Source: Bromus sterilis
Taxonomy: Eukaryota; Streptophyta; Magnoliopsida; Poales; Poaceae
NCBI GenBank assembly: GCA_950022295.1
Contig: OX465599.1
Coordinates: forward strand, 4,402,001-4,466,000
Reading direction: 5' to 3'
Length of the DNA stretch: 64,000 nucleotides
A program made the translations under genes and the position numbers. Positions within the stretch are counted from its first letter, which is position 1. Every line of letters begins with the position of its first letter. This document shows, piece by piece, positions 1 to 11,500 of the stretch. Under the pieces are notes generated by a model, which was not told where the DNA came from, did not search any database, and was given only the letters and a program-made list of their open reading frames with translations.

Positions 1-169
1 AGGCGGTCCAAATTAATTTTCATCTTCTTTGTATGAAATTTGGCTAAAAATATGATGAAATGCAGCAACAGATCAATTGTTTTAGAGAACGGAGCAGAGC
101 ATGGCAATGGAGATGTCGCAGAGCACGGCAATGGCATACTGATGAAGCGAGGAGCTCTGGGAGACTGAC
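1..169 (-). other. start of intron 1 of the receptor-like kinase gene (runs off the window)
   Basis: The kinase reading frame stays open to the window edge, but family resemblance stops at position 170. There a G|GTCAGT donor sits just after the His of an 'SLVHG' stretch, where relatives of this kinase family have an intron. The stretch contains two near-copies of a short segment (TGCCATTGCCGTGCTCTGC and ATTGCCATGCTCTGC), which suggests non-coding DNA. The downstream exon is outside the window. Confidence 0.55.
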
Positions 170-1628
170 CGTGGACGAGGGAGAAGAGGCTGCCGTTGGG
201 GAAGTAGTCGTAGACGAGGAGCCGCTCCTCCTTGGCCTGGAAGTATGCCCGGAGCGGCACCACGTTGGGGTGCCGCACCCGGCCGAGCTCCTCGGCGCGC
301 CGCCCGAACTCCGCCGCCCCGGCGCCGACCCCGCCGGCGCCCCCCGCGTCGCCGCACCGCATCCGCTTCACCGTCACGATGAACCCCGTCTCCATCACCG
401 CCTTGTACGTGCTCCCGGCCTCCCCGCGCCCCAGCGTCTCCGCCGACGCCCGCAGCAGCTCCTCCAGGCTGTACATCTCCGCCGCGCCCCCGCAGAACAC
501 CAGCTTCCCTATACCCTCCCTCTCCCATGAGAACTCCCGCCCCCCTCCCGCCGCGCTCGTCGCCGGTGGTGGTGGTGCCGACCGCTGCTGGTGGTGGTGC
601 TGGTGCTGGGCGTCGTACTCCGCCTGCGACTCCGGCGTGCCGCCGCCGCCGCCTGCTCCGTGTGCCTTGTCGACGTCGCCGGCCACCCGCTTGTTCCTGC
701 CGCGCCCGCGCCGGGATGCCGCCACGGCCGCCGCGGCCAGAAGGGCCAGCAGGACGGCCCCCGCCACCGTCGACCCGGCTATTATCGCGGCCCTTCTCCG
801 GAGGCTGCTTGTGCCACCGGACCCGCCGGGGGGAGGGAGCGGCGCGAACGCGGCGGTGGCGGGGGAGAGCGACATGGGCCCGGGAGCCGCGGCGACGCAG
901 GGCACGGCGAGCGGGAGCCCGCAGAGCCCGGCATTGCCGGCGAACGACGACGCGTTGAACCGCTTTGCTAGCACGCCGGGGATCTCGCCCGACAGCCGGT
1001 TGCCGGAGACGTCGAGCGCGCGCAGCGTGGTCTGCGGCAAAGCCGGGACCGGCCCGGTGAGCGAGTTCCCGTCGAGCAGCAGCGCCGTGAGCCTCGGCAG
1101 CCGGGCGAGGCTGGCGGGGATGCGGCCGGATAGGCGGTTGCCGGAGAGGACGAGGACGGTGGCGCGGTGGAGGAGGGCGAGGCTGGCGGGGAGGGGCCCC
1201 GAGAGGCGGTTGCCGGCGAGGTAGAGCAGCTTGAGGTTGGGCAACGCCGCGGCGAGGCCGTCGGGCACGGGGCCGGAGAGCGCGTTGGACTTGAGGCTGA
1301 GGACGCGGAGCTCGGCGAGAGGGGATAGGAGGGCGGCGGTGAGCGGGCCCGTGAGGTTGAGGTTTTCGAGGACGAGCTTTGTGACGCGGCCGGCGGGGTT
1401 GCATTGGCGGACGCCTGGCCAGGTTGTGCAGAGGGTTTGGGCGGTTGTGGGGCGCCATGGGAGACGGTTTGAGGCGTCCAGGGCGGACTTTAGGGCCAGG
1501 AGGGCGTCGGCGTCGGTGGTGGCGGCGTGGGTGGTGGGGAGGAGGGGGTTGTGGTGGTGGTAGAGGAGGAGGATGAGGAGGAGCGGGTGGAGGAGGTGGC
1601 GCGGCGAGAGGGGTCCGGGGGGCTTCAT
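170..1628 (-). CDS. LRR receptor-like kinase, exon 1 (LRR-III, probably inactive kinase; 3' part missing)
   Basis: About 486 codons from the ATG at 1628, the first ATG in this frame, opening MKPPGPLSPR. In order: a hydrophobic signal peptide (about 1-36); an N-terminal LRR cap with 'DALLALKSAL' (about 41-50); five or so leucine-rich repeats with L..L.L..N.L.G.P spacing (about 83-240); a Pro-rich juxtamembrane stretch; one transmembrane helix (about 279-305) followed by Arg-rich stop-transfer residues; a His/Gln-rich linker; and the kinase N-lobe from about 385 ('SLEELLRASAETLGRGEAGSTYKAV', motif at about 386-410) with a complete glycine loop GRGEAG and an 'IVTVKRM' lysine. It most resembles the Arabidopsis At1g60630 group of LRR-III kinases, which sit in the plasma membrane and are mostly annotated as inactive kinases. 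The catalytic loop lies beyond the window, so activity cannot be judged. The exon is extremely GC-rich, so other frames are also open. Confidence 0.85.
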
Positions 1629-3283
1629 GGTGTGGAGTGTGGTGTGTGGAGGGAGGAAGGGGGAAGGGGGAAGGGGAGGTCAGCAATGGCGGGTGCGCGG
1701 CATTGATGGGAGGGAGGGAGGGGGAGTGATGAGGTGAGGGAGGGAGATTGGGGTGTAAAAGAAGGGGAAAGGACAAGGGAGGGAGGAGTGCAGCTGGTTC
1801 TTAACTAAATGCAGGCAGCAGGGTACGTCCGTGGCGTGGGTGTGAACCTGGCGGCCGGACGGCGAGCGGCGGAGGAGGAGGAGGAAGAAGGACGGGCCGT
1901 CGGTGGGCGAGGGAGAAGAAGCAAGCGGTGATTAACTAAGAGTGAGCGAGACTGACTGGGCAGAAGAAGGCAGTGGTGCACATGAGATGAGATGCAGAGA
2001 GAGTGAGGTCCGTCTGTGTGATGGATAATTAACTTTGAGACTTGGTGTTGGCGATGGTGGTAAGCAGAGCAGAGGAGTGATTATGCCCACACACATTATC
2101 TCAAGTGTCAGTCAGTAAGTGTAGGGTCAATGGACCTCGGGGCTGTGGAAAGCCTGCCTGCCTGCCCATTTTACTAACACTATACTGTTACTGTGCCAGT
2201 GGTGGTAATAATCCCCCCCCCCCCCCCCCCCCTCCTTCCTTCCCTTCTTCTTTTCGGCAGTGTCTGACCTCACGTGCGAAACCATGGCAGGCAGGCAGTC
2301 AGTTGACCCACCGACCTCCCTCCTCCTGCAAACTGCAAACTATTCTAGTACTACGATTGATTAATCTCTTTCCTTGGTGATCACATTAATTAGAGTGACA
2401 CTGCACAAAGAGAGAGAGAGAGAGAGAATCAATGGACGCCCCATTAGTTACTACTGTGCACACGCCACGGCCTTTGCTAGAAAGATCCAAATCTTACATT
2501 CTATTACGCAGTACCTCTGACTGGCTGAGGTGTTTGTGTGTGTGCGAGCCAGATGGAATCAGAGAGGGAATGAGGTGCTGAATTCGAATTTGGGTTCCAT
2601 GCTCATGTGTTTGTTTTGTGTGTATGTACTTTCCCTCCCATCTCCTCCTTCCTCCACAAAGGAGGGCCCGTCCCATTCGTAAAAGTATCTGCCATGGCCT
2701 TGGCTTAGCTTCACTAGGCTTTCTAGGCCCACAAAGCCGGCACACTTCTTCACCTTTTTTTTTTCTAATACTACTTCTCAATCACTAATTAGCGGGCATC
2801 CTCCCACGCACCTCCGCAAAGATCACTTTTGACGCTTTCTGGACGTGTCGCGTTTTTACTGTGTCCCACGCGAACAACAATTGTGACTACGCGCGGACCT
2901 GTGCCTTGGACTGTGGCAGGAGTTGTGGCTGCGCGTTGTGCGTCCAAACCGTATCACGCGACAACTTTGGAGCGCGCGAAAAATGACCTTTGCGGCGGCA
3001 GAGGCGTGCGAGTCATTTAAATTATAGAAGAATTCCTGAACCCAAGAATTCAAAATGACAAGTTCCTCTTTACCCCGAAAAAAAGAACCACTTAGAATAG
3101 CCAAACAGATTATATTTGTCGATGGTACACGCTAATTACTTGCTCTCATACTACTCCCTTCGATCCATTAAAAAATAATCACTTATTTAGTATAATATTT
3201 ATATTATCTTGGTACAATATAAATGACACCTAATATGGGCGAGAGGGAGCACATAATATCAGTTCCCTTTCAGGTCCGGGCCT
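1629..3283. other. 5' flank of the receptor kinase and intergenic DNA
   Basis: No gene seen. It holds the likely 5' UTR and promoter of the kinase, a 20-base C run (2213-2232), an (AG)n microsatellite (about 2409-2427), and at about 3152-3215 one end of a Stowaway-like element (CTCCCTTCGATCCATT preceded by TA) with no clear second end. Short open frames here have no recognisable domain. Confidence 0.6.
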
Positions 3284-3810
3284 GTTATCGCTATTCACAA
3301 CAAACGTATTACTTCGTATTTATTTTTGTCTCAAGCTATGTGTTTTTTTTCAATACTTCGCGTCAGTGCGTTATCGCTATTCACAACAAACGTATTACTT
3401 CATATTTATTTTTGTCTCAAGCTATGTGTTTTTTTTTCAATACTTCGCGTCAGTGCGTTATCGCTATTCACAACAAACGTATTACTTCGTATTTATTTTT
3501 GTCTCAAGCTATGTTTTTTTTTCAATACTTCGCGTCAGTGCGTTATCGCTATTCACAACAAACGTATTACTTCATATTTATTTTTGTCTCAAGCTATGTG
3601 TTTTTTTTTCAATACTTCGCGTCAGTGCGTTATCGCTATTCACAACAAACGTATTACTTCATATTTATTTTTGTCTCAAGCTATGTGTTTTTTTTTCAAT
3701 ACTTCGCGTCAGTGCGTTATCGCTATTCACAACAAACCTATTACTTCATATTTATTTTTGTCTCAAGCTATGTGTTTTTTTTTCAATACTTCGCGTCAGT
3801 GCGTTATTAA
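3284..3810. repeat. 87-bp minisatellite, six full copies plus a partial one
   Basis: The segment beginning GTTATCGCTATTCACAACAA recurs at 3284, 3370, 3457, 3542, 3629 and 3716, with a final partial copy at 3803. Spacings are 86, 87, 85, 87, 87 and 87 bp. Length changes fall in the poly-T tract before CAATACTTCGCG, and copies otherwise differ by a few substitutions (CGTATT/CCTATT, TTCGTA/TTCATA). Because 87 is a multiple of three, overlapping repeat-encoded reading frames run through the array. They are by-products, not genes. Confidence 0.95.
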
Positions 3811-4191
3811 AACTGACAAGTGAAACCAATCTGTCATACTCGCGGTTAAAAATAGCTAAGATGGTCATCAGTGCTACTTTATAGCTTTTTGAAACAGTCA
3901 ACCTCTAACATGGTGGGTATCAAGGAATTTTAAAAATGTGATAGTTTTTCGGAATGATGACCCCAATTGAGGTAGTTCTATGATCAATGAACATTTCGAA
4001 AGAAAAATTTTGGTCATACGAAAAAGACGGTTCGTGGCATATACCACTAAGTACATTCTCAATGAACATTTTATTTCGTTTGCATCAAATAGATTGGCGC
4101 GTTCCATGTAAGTAGCTCATTCATCCGGATTACATTTAGGATTGTTACATTTTCGACGCCATAGAGCCGTAACTGAAACAGTTTTGTTCAG

Positions 4192-4556
4192 TCAAGCTAA
4201 ATAAGGATCGCAACAACACTGGTTAATGATGTTGCAATACGGCATATTTCTATGCGGTTCTCTCTGGCTGCATAAAGCGGCGCATTCCTGGAAAGTGCAT
4301 TGTGGCATATCATAACAACTTGCCTCTTTTGGCATGCCCACCCAATTTGACTCGCCAACTGCGGATAAAAAAATGTAACATCAACAATTTAACTAAATTT
4401 GTAGTAGGCTGAATATATTTTATATTGGTTGATGCATATATATAAATACGTACCCCGTGCATGGCAGAATGGCATGGTTAAAGCAAGCATCATCATAAAC
4501 GCCATGAAAGCACTGGCCATGGTCCTCCTTGTGTTGCTCCCGTTGTGGGGTGCCAT
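4192..4556 (-). CDS. defensin-like cysteine-rich secreted peptide, two exons
   Basis: Exon 1 is 4556-4454, the intron runs from a GTACGT donor at 4453 to a CAG acceptor at 4359-4361, and exon 2 is 4358-4192 with a TGA stop; 89 residues in all. The first ATG after the TATA box gives MAPHNGSNTRRT, then a signal peptide starting at MASAFMAFMMMLAL, with a likely cut after CHA. The mature part has eight cysteines spaced C-x5-C-x4-C-x3-C-x11-C-x5-CCC. The CxxxC plus a CxC inside CCC fits the cysteine-stabilised alpha-beta fold of plant defensin-like (DEFL/LCR) peptides, and an intron just after the signal peptide is typical of that family. An internal ATG at 4520 would also give a secreted product. 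Such peptides act outside the cell in defence or signalling; the target of this one is unknown. The second copy has lost its splice acceptor. Confidence 0.75.
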
Positions 4557-4650
4557 GGGGAGAAGAGGTTGGATTACTTGTGTCTGTTCGTCTTCCTTGT
4601 GATGTTTTGGTGTGCTCTTCGTTGTCAAGAGCTCCTTTGATTTTTTGGTC

Positions 4651-4658
4651 TTTATATA
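4651..4658 (-). promoter_or_regulatory. TATA box of the defensin-like gene
   Basis: TATATAAA on the minus strand within ACTATATAAAGA, about 95 bp upstream of the first ATG. The identical box with the same surroundings sits upstream of the duplicate gene at 19863-19870. Confidence 0.7.
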
Positions 4659-4972
4659 GTGCCAAAATCATATCTTGGGTATATGTTGCTCTTATGGTTC
4701 CTTGCGTATATGATCTACTAAATTAATGTTGAAATATTCACTAAAAGATAATTAATGTTCAAATATCTTGCATTTATATTCTATTTACACTGTATGTATT
4801 AGTATTGATATCGCGATATCTTGCTAAGTTAATATTAGATTGATGTATGTAAATTCCATATGTATGTACAACTTATATTATATATCTCCAGATTTGATAC
4901 GGCGATATCTCGTTAAGTGAAAATCAATGTGATGTGTATTCTTATATCTTGCATTTACCTTTCTTTTTGAAA

Positions 4973-6428
4973 AGACTAGCAGACATACCCGTGCGTTGCA
5001 ACAGGAGATAAGAATTGCATTTCTCCAACACAATGAGCTCAATTCAAGATCCTTTCACATATCCACAATATATAATTTAACATCGTGTCTAAACTGTGTT
5101 ATTGCTTATTTTTCTTATCGCTTTTATCGGCCATGGTTGCAATGTGCACCTGATAGTAATGCGTTTAGCATGATAATTTTGCTAACCTGCCATTGAATCA
5201 CGTCAGTGCAAGTGAACGTATCTTTGTTAATTTCGTTGAGTTGGACGTGACATTTGCGCTTCCCGAGCTACGAACTAAATCACCCCCTACGCCTAATCAT
5301 TTATAAATTGTATATTTTTATTTTAAATGCATCAATATTCTTTCTAAAACACATAAATACATTTTAAATATATTTTTTGAAAGAGCATGAATATTTTTAA
5401 AATTAATGTTAACCTTAGATTAAAATCGGGGGAAAACGAATTCACGGTGGAGATTTTGGCCGCGATCTCAGGAGATAGTGTCCGATCTCACGCAATTCCC
5501 CAAGGCGTCCAACATTTCAAAACAGCGATCGCGCGGCGATAGCCATAGTTTCGCTCGCGATTTTAATATATGATGTGAACACTTTTTTAGAATGAAATAA
5601 AAAATGTTTTGAGAGGGTGAGCATCTTTTAAATGAGACGAACGTTAGTTTTATACGTGAACACTTTTATTAAAACTACACAAACATTTTAAAGTACATGA
5701 ATAATTTGAAATTAGATCTTCCAAAAGGCACAAAAAACTAAAGTGATCAGGTTACATGTACACGCACATAAAAAAAATCTTAATATTTAATATTTTTTTC
5801 CTTTCTGATTCATCGAATTTCCTTCTTTTAATTCATTTTCTTCCTAAGAGGAAGGATGTAGTTTATTCATTTTATTTTTTCCTTATTGAAGAAAATGCAT
5901 GTTCTATATGTACGCCCACAATATATCCTCTTTCCTTGTAATTAAATAGAACAATGCACGTGCATTGCAATGGACCTAAATCAACCCCCTACACCTACTC
6001 ATTTTTAAATTGTATTTTTTTAAATACATCAACATTTTTTATAAAACACATAAATATATTTTAAATATATAGATTTTTTTTCAAAGAACATGAATAGTTT
6101 TAAAATTAGTGTGAATCTCTTTTTAGTAACTAATTAATGTGAACCTTAGATTAAAATTGCGGGCAAAAGAAATCCGCAGCCTAGTTGGGAGGCCCAACCT
6201 AGCGAACCGGAAGGATGCAAGAAAAAAACTGGAGGTTTTGAGACCGCGGGCTGATTATGTAGTATAATAATGGGTTTTGTGCGAAACTCCAACAGACCAA
6301 CAACCCTATTTTTTGGGAACCAACAGACTGCAGGTAGATTAACTAAAAACACATGAGTTTTTTTTACAAAGTTGCACGACGTAAGGAGAAACCTGCCTCC
6401 CTTTATTATTAGGGAGAGAAGAGCTTTT
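4973..6428. mobile_element. inserted DNA absent from the paralogous copy, probable non-autonomous element(s)
   Basis: Found by comparing the two defensin-like loci: the sequence is continuous at about 20165-20180, but here about 1.45 kb intervenes. The left end contains 'ACCCGTGCGTTGCAAC', a motif common at ends of grass DNA elements, and a similar 'GCACGTGCATTGCAAT' occurs inside at about 5955. A block of about 150 bp (about 5282-5440) recurs at about 5979-6170 (both begin ACCCCCTAC and end with ACCTTAGATTAAAAT), so the insert may be two nested or tandem elements. No transposase frame is seen, and the target duplication is not clear. Confidence 0.55.
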
Positions 6429-7893
6429 CATTGATAAATGTTTCTTACTAATGTCAATTCCAGCATCTATGTCGTCCGAGATCTTGTACGTACTATATTC
6501 ATTTTCATTTTTTCTTCCGGTGGCTTCTAGTGGTACAATTTGATGTCGCTTCTCTGCCTTCGCCAAGAAAGAAGGATAGGGTGAACCCACATTGGCTTAG
6601 TTTACTGTTTTTATAATTAAAAAAGGAATAAAAAAATAAATATTTTTGTAAAACAAATAAAGAAAACATAAATGTATAATTTCGTGATCTAAAAAATAAA
6701 AATAATGTTATGCGACTTTATAAAATCGTCATTTCTCTAATTTATAATTTTACAAAAAGTATCATTAAAACAATGTATCACGTGATCTCCAAAAACATTA
6801 TCGATGCATTTTGTCGTGAAGATGTTTCACTGTGGAAAAATGCCATGTTTTGAAGAATATTTTTATTTATTTTTCCAACGACCAAAAAAACAAATGCCAT
6901 GTTGTAAATTTTTGCTTTAATTGGCCCCTTGTGCAAAAAATCATAAAAATGCCATGTCACTCAATTTTATTTTTTCCAACATCTTAATTATAAATTTACC
7001 ACAATGTTAATAATAAAAATGGCATGCTTTCAATAATAAAACTCTCGTCATGTTATCATCTTGATAATATAAACTGACTCGATAAAATTTTCATCATGTT
7101 TTTTTTTAAGTTTAAATTGTCATCATGTTTAATGATAGAACTTCCATCCTATTAATAATAAAAATGCCAAGTTACCTATTATTAGATTGTCATGATCGTA
7201 ATAATAAAATTGTCTTCCTCTGAAAAATAAAAATAACATGTTAGTAATTATTAAAAATGTCATTCGAGAAAGTAAAAAAAATCCAAAATTTCATGATTAA
7301 GTAATAAAATTTCCCTAAAGCTTGCCATGTGACATTACGAGAAGACCTATTTTTTTTGAAAATTTGACATGAATAAGTGACAAATTTCCCAAAAGCTTGA
7401 CCTAAAATTGCCATGTTTTTGAATAGAAAATATGTCATAGTTTTAAATATAAAAAATATAGCCATGCTGTTTATAATTAAAAATGTACATGGTAAGTTTA
7501 TAAAAAGCCCCCTCTCAAAAAATAAGGTTTTAATTTTTTTAAATGGTAAATAAAATCTGGATTTAAAAAATCAAATTAAACAAAGTTAGTTTTACCGTAG
7601 CATATATAGTAGTTTGACACAAGTTGTACTTTCGATATATTCCCTCTGTTTCAAATTAGATGACTTCCATTTGTATACATGTCTAGAGTAGTACTCAACA
7701 ACGCATCATGGTCCAGTGATAAGAGCCCCGTCCCATGAGTTTCAACCACCGTCGTAACAGAAAAAGGCCCCCCAGCAAAGGGTAAATCAGCAAACGTCTT
7801 CAGACACCTAAAAAAAACGTCTTCAGCTTATCTACGTGGCAACGACATTGCATCGTGATTTGTGCAACAATACAGAGGAGTTTTGCTGTAGAT
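6429..7893. other. AT-rich intergenic DNA
   Basis: The first about 140 bp belong to the defensin-locus duplication. About 6600-7560 is very AT-rich with many short 'AAAATGCCATG'-like repeats and no coding signal. At about 7640-7680 there is one end of a Stowaway-like element (CCCTCTGTTTCAAATTAGAT). About 7705-7760 has faint tRNA-like promoter boxes and may be a decayed SINE. Confidence 0.5.
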
Positions 7894-8148
7894 CAGAGTT
7901 TCCTGAGGAATCTGACAGTGAAGTGCGGTGTTTGGGTTGACTGGATCAGTAACCTTACATGTGAGTAGCTCATGGCAAACCGTCAGTAGAAGGAAGAAGA
8001 GGAACTTGTACACGAACATGGGGCTGGACTAGGAGAGGTGGGAATTTCGAGAGGAATGTAGATTTGGATGGGTATGACGAGTAGGCAGCACGCCAAGAGG
8101 GGCATGTTGCGGCGAAGCCAAGGATCTCTCGGAAGGAGCCCAACCGAG
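7894..8148 (-). pseudogene. F-box protein gene, downstream half (split by the retrotransposon)
   Basis: Reading from 8148 downwards, the frame continues directly from the other half at 16644: LGSFREILGFAATCPSWRAA, then S-Y-P-S-K-S-T-F and 'PPLLVQPHVRV'. This is the second part of an F-box domain of the kind common in large Triticeae F-box families (the 'LLGSF..L..FAATCPSWRAAFSSYPSKSTF' type). A frameshift near 7980 stops the frame; the next recognisable piece ('CKVTDPVNPNTALHCQIPQETL') is in another frame and homology fades by about 7894. So it was damaged independently of the insertion. Confidence 0.7.
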
Positions 8149-8460
8149 TGTCACGTCTGCGGATACGGGCCTCTCCAAGCAACACCCAGAAGGCGGCCCA
8201 CAGAGACCCAAGAGAGAGAAACGGCCAAATCGTTTCTTTGACCCTGCTACCTGGGAGCTTTGAGGATATGTAGCGTGTGTGTGTGGTGTGTGAGGGCACG
8301 ACTGAGTAGTGACCCCCTTACCTGTAACCCTCCTATCTTCCCTCCTTTGCGCCGCCTCCACTCCTCTTCCTCCCCCTTTTTCTCCCTAGTTTCCCTTTGA
8401 ACTCAACAAATCTTGTATCTGGAGGTATGAATTGCTAGTTGGAGTAGTGGAACCGTAACA
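8149..8460 (+). repeat. 5' LTR of the chromovirus
   Basis: 312 bp, TG...CA, nearly identical to 16339-16643. The main difference is a stretch after 'CCCAAGAGAG' where the 3' LTR is shorter and rearranged; otherwise there are only a few substitutions, implying a fairly young insertion. Confidence 0.95.
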
Positions 8461-8462
8461 TA

Positions 8463-8473
8463 TGGTATCAGAT
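8463..8473 (+). other. primer-binding site
   Basis: TGGTATCAGA, two bases after the 5' LTR, is complementary to the 3' end of initiator methionine tRNA, the usual primer of plant gypsy and copia elements. Confidence 0.85.
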
Positions 8474-8533
8474 TTGCCAGATTACCTCCACAAACCCACC
8501 TATACCACTCGCCAGCAGAAATCCACCTCCGTC

Positions 8534-11500
8534 ATGGAGCAGCGCGTGGATGATCTGGCGACCGCGCTCCAGTCCATCCAGGAACAGAACGCTTCGATCA
8601 TGAAGGCGGTGGCGGCTTCCACGGTGCTGTTCGAGGAGATCCGCCGATCTACCCCCGCTTCTACCTCGACCTAGCAGTGGGCCGATTCCGGTCACCACCG
8701 GCATGTCCATCGGCCTTGAAGGCCACCGCGGCGAATCATCTCACCGGGGGGCTGGTACCGGAGTGGTCACCACTCTTGTGCCTCCTCCGGGCATGGGTAC
8801 GTTTCGCTCTCCTGATGGTCGATTGATTCCCCAGAATTCACATGTGTCCACTGAGCATCGTTCGCGGCTGGGACGTTCACCGTTGCGTGATCTGTCTCGT
8901 TCGGGTAGTCCTCATCCATCTCGTTCTGGGAGCCCTCGTCCGCGTCGATCTCAGTTGCAGCCGCGCCCCAAAGTGGATTTCCCCCAATTTTGGAGCGAAC
9001 GCCCACGCAGTTGGAAGCGTAACTGCGAGTCTTATTTTCGCGTTTTCAACATGGATCCCGAACTTTGGGTAGATACTGCAGCGATGCACTTCACTGGAGC
9101 CGCCATGATATGGCTCGAGAACAGTGATTTTGACCTCAGTCGTATGTCTTGGGGCAAGTTTTGCACGATTGTGTGTGAGCAATTTGAGAGGAACGAGTTC
9201 ACTGTGCTTTTGCGTCAGCTATTTCACTTGCGCCAGACTGATTCAGTGTCCGATTACAGCTCCAAATTCAACTCCATTATGCATGCTCTGTTAGCCCACA
9301 GCACTACTTGGGATCCTGCTCTGTTTCCTTCCCGTTTTGTTGATGGCTTACGCGATGAAATTCGAGTTGTTGTATTAGTTCATAATCCCAAAGACCTCGA
9401 GACTGCTGTTTCTCTCGCATATTTGCAGGAAGAGGCCTTGGAGATTTTTCGACGCCGGGAGCCGCGCCGGGGGGAAACGTTGCCGTCTAACCGCGCCCAT
9501 CTTCGGGGTGCGATGCCACTGCCGTCCCCGCCCGGTCGACCACCTCCACCAGCGGCGCCGTCCTCGGAGGAGAGGCGTGCCATGCCTACGGACCATCCAC
9601 ATTCCGCGTCTTCGACGGACGAGAGACTCAAGGCATTGCGGGTTTATCGGCGCTCCCGGGGCCTTGTCTATCTCTGTGGCGAGAAATGGTCCCGTGAACA
9701 CAAATGTGCCACTGCCGTGCAACTGCATGTGGTTCAAGAACTCTTCGATGTTCTGGGCATTGCCGGTTTTGACACTGACTCTACTCACTCTGACACTGCC
9801 AGTGAATGTCATACTATCTCTCGAGCGGCTCTGGAAGGATCAGTTGCTCCCCAAACAGTCAGATTGCATGGCGTCATTCAGAAGCAACAAGTGTTGATGC
9901 TCATTGATTCAGGCAGCTCTAATAGCTTTATCAGCGACACGCTGGCCCGCCGTTTGACTAGAGTGGTTGCCGCTCGTCGCCCCCTTCAGGTGCGCGTGGC
10001 TGACGGGGGGCAATTGCAGTGCACTCGTGAACTTGTGGATTGTCAGTGGATAGTGCAAGGCAACAGATTTTGCACCAATCTCAAAGTTCTGCCTCTGGGA
10101 TGTTACGATATGATTGTGGGCATGGATTGGTTGGAAACTCATAGTCCAATGGATGTGCACTGGGCCAAGAAGCAACTGCAATTTTCTCACGAAGGGCGTC
10201 GCATTCTTTTGCAGGGAGTGCAGCCGACAGTGCAGCAATGTTTTCAGCTGTCGGGAGACCAACTGTGTGCCTTGATGCTCACCAATGACGTTCATCAAGT
10301 GGTTCAGTTGTGCGTTGTGGACCTCTCTGATCTTTACACAGCAGTTCCAGCTATTGTGGAGGAGTTACTGCAGCAGTTTGAGCATTTATTTGCGGAGCCG
10401 TCTGGTTTACCTCCTCGCCGTGAGTCGGATCATAGCATTCCGCTCATTCCGGGCGCACAACCAGTCAACCTGCGCCCGTATCGATACACTCCAACTCAAA
10501 AAGATGAGATTGAAACTCAAGTGGCCGCTATGTTGAAGCAAGGGATTATTCAGAACAACTGAGTCCATATGCATCACCTGTCTTGTTAGTCCAAAAGAAG
10601 GATTTAACTTGGCGATTCTGCATTGATTACCGCCATTTGAATGCTATTACAGTCAAGAATCGCTACCCTTTACCTATCATTGAGGAACTCCTGGACGAGC
10701 TCGCTGGTTCGGTCTGGTTTACCAGCTTGGATTTGCGGGCAGGGTACCATCAGATTCGGATGTGTGCTGAGGATGAGCACAAGACTGCCTTTAAAACTCA
10801 TCATGGTCACTATGAATTTAAAGTCATGCCGTATGGAGTTACGGGGGGACCATCCACATTCTAGGGAACTATGAATGTGGCGTTGGCTCCTCTACTACGC
10901 CGTGGCGTGCTGGTCTTCATCGATGACATCCTAGTGTACAACCTCACCCTGGAGCAGCATGTCATACTCCTTCGGCGTGTGTCAGCTGCTGGATGCACAC
11001 AAACTGCGTCTGAAGTTGGCCAAGTGCCGATTTGCCTAACAACGGTTGACTTACTTAGGGCATGTCATCAATGCGGCTGGCGTCTCCACAGATGAAAAGA
11101 ACATTGCGGCAGTTCGCGATTGGCCTACGCCCACCTCGGTCAAGGAGGTTCGTCGTTTTTTGGGTCTGGCCGGCTACTATCGGCGTTTTGTGCGCAACTT
11201 TGGACTTATCAGTCGTACTCTGACGAATCTTCTGAAAAAAGGGGCGGTGTTTGTCTGGAGTTCTGAGGCTGAAGCAACATTCCAACATTTGAAGCAAGCT
11301 CGGATCACTGCGCCTGTCTTAGCACTTCCTCGCTTTGACAAACCCTTTGAAGTGGAGACTGATGCTTCGGACTCTGGTATAGGAGCGGTTTTGATGCAAG
11401 ACGGACACCCCATTGCATTTCTGAGTAAGTCCCTTGGACCTCGCAATCAAGGCCGCTCAACTTATGAGAAAGAGTTCATGGCAATCTTGCTCGCCGTAGA

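Larger units (their letters stand above)
3960..4972. repeat. segmental duplication, copy 1 (pairs with about 19200-20170)
   Basis: The defensin-like gene, its promoter and both flanks recur at about 19200-20170 in the same orientation. The 3' flank matches (the segments reading CACTAAGTACATTCTCAATG here and CACTAAGCACATTCTCAATG there), as does the upstream AT-rich DNA (TGAAATATTCACT and CTTGCATTTATATTCTATTTA in both). Similarity resumes at 6429-6570 versus about 20175-20345, so copy 1 carries an extra block in between, listed separately. Confidence 0.8.

Noticed and set aside
82..1776. A 564-codon minus-strand frame spanning the receptor-kinase region
   Set aside because: It is an out-of-register frame over very GC-rich coding DNA (Pro/Arg/Ala low complexity). 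The adjacent frame gives a coherent LRR receptor kinase.
3284..3810. Possible CRISPR-like array
   Set aside because: Repeats are directly adjacent with no unique spacers, and this is a plant genome. The same applies to the 118-bp array.
3223..3884. Three overlapping plus-strand frames with repeated peptides
   Set aside because: They are translations of the 87-bp minisatellite, whose length is a multiple of three. No start context or domain.
7705..7765. tRNA-like A and B boxes (tRNA gene or SINE)
   Set aside because: The B-box match is poor and no cloverleaf can be drawn with confidence; at most a decayed SINE.
9909..10298. Minus-strand frames across the chromovirus gag-pol
   Set aside because: Shadows of the plus-strand coding region; no recognisable protein.
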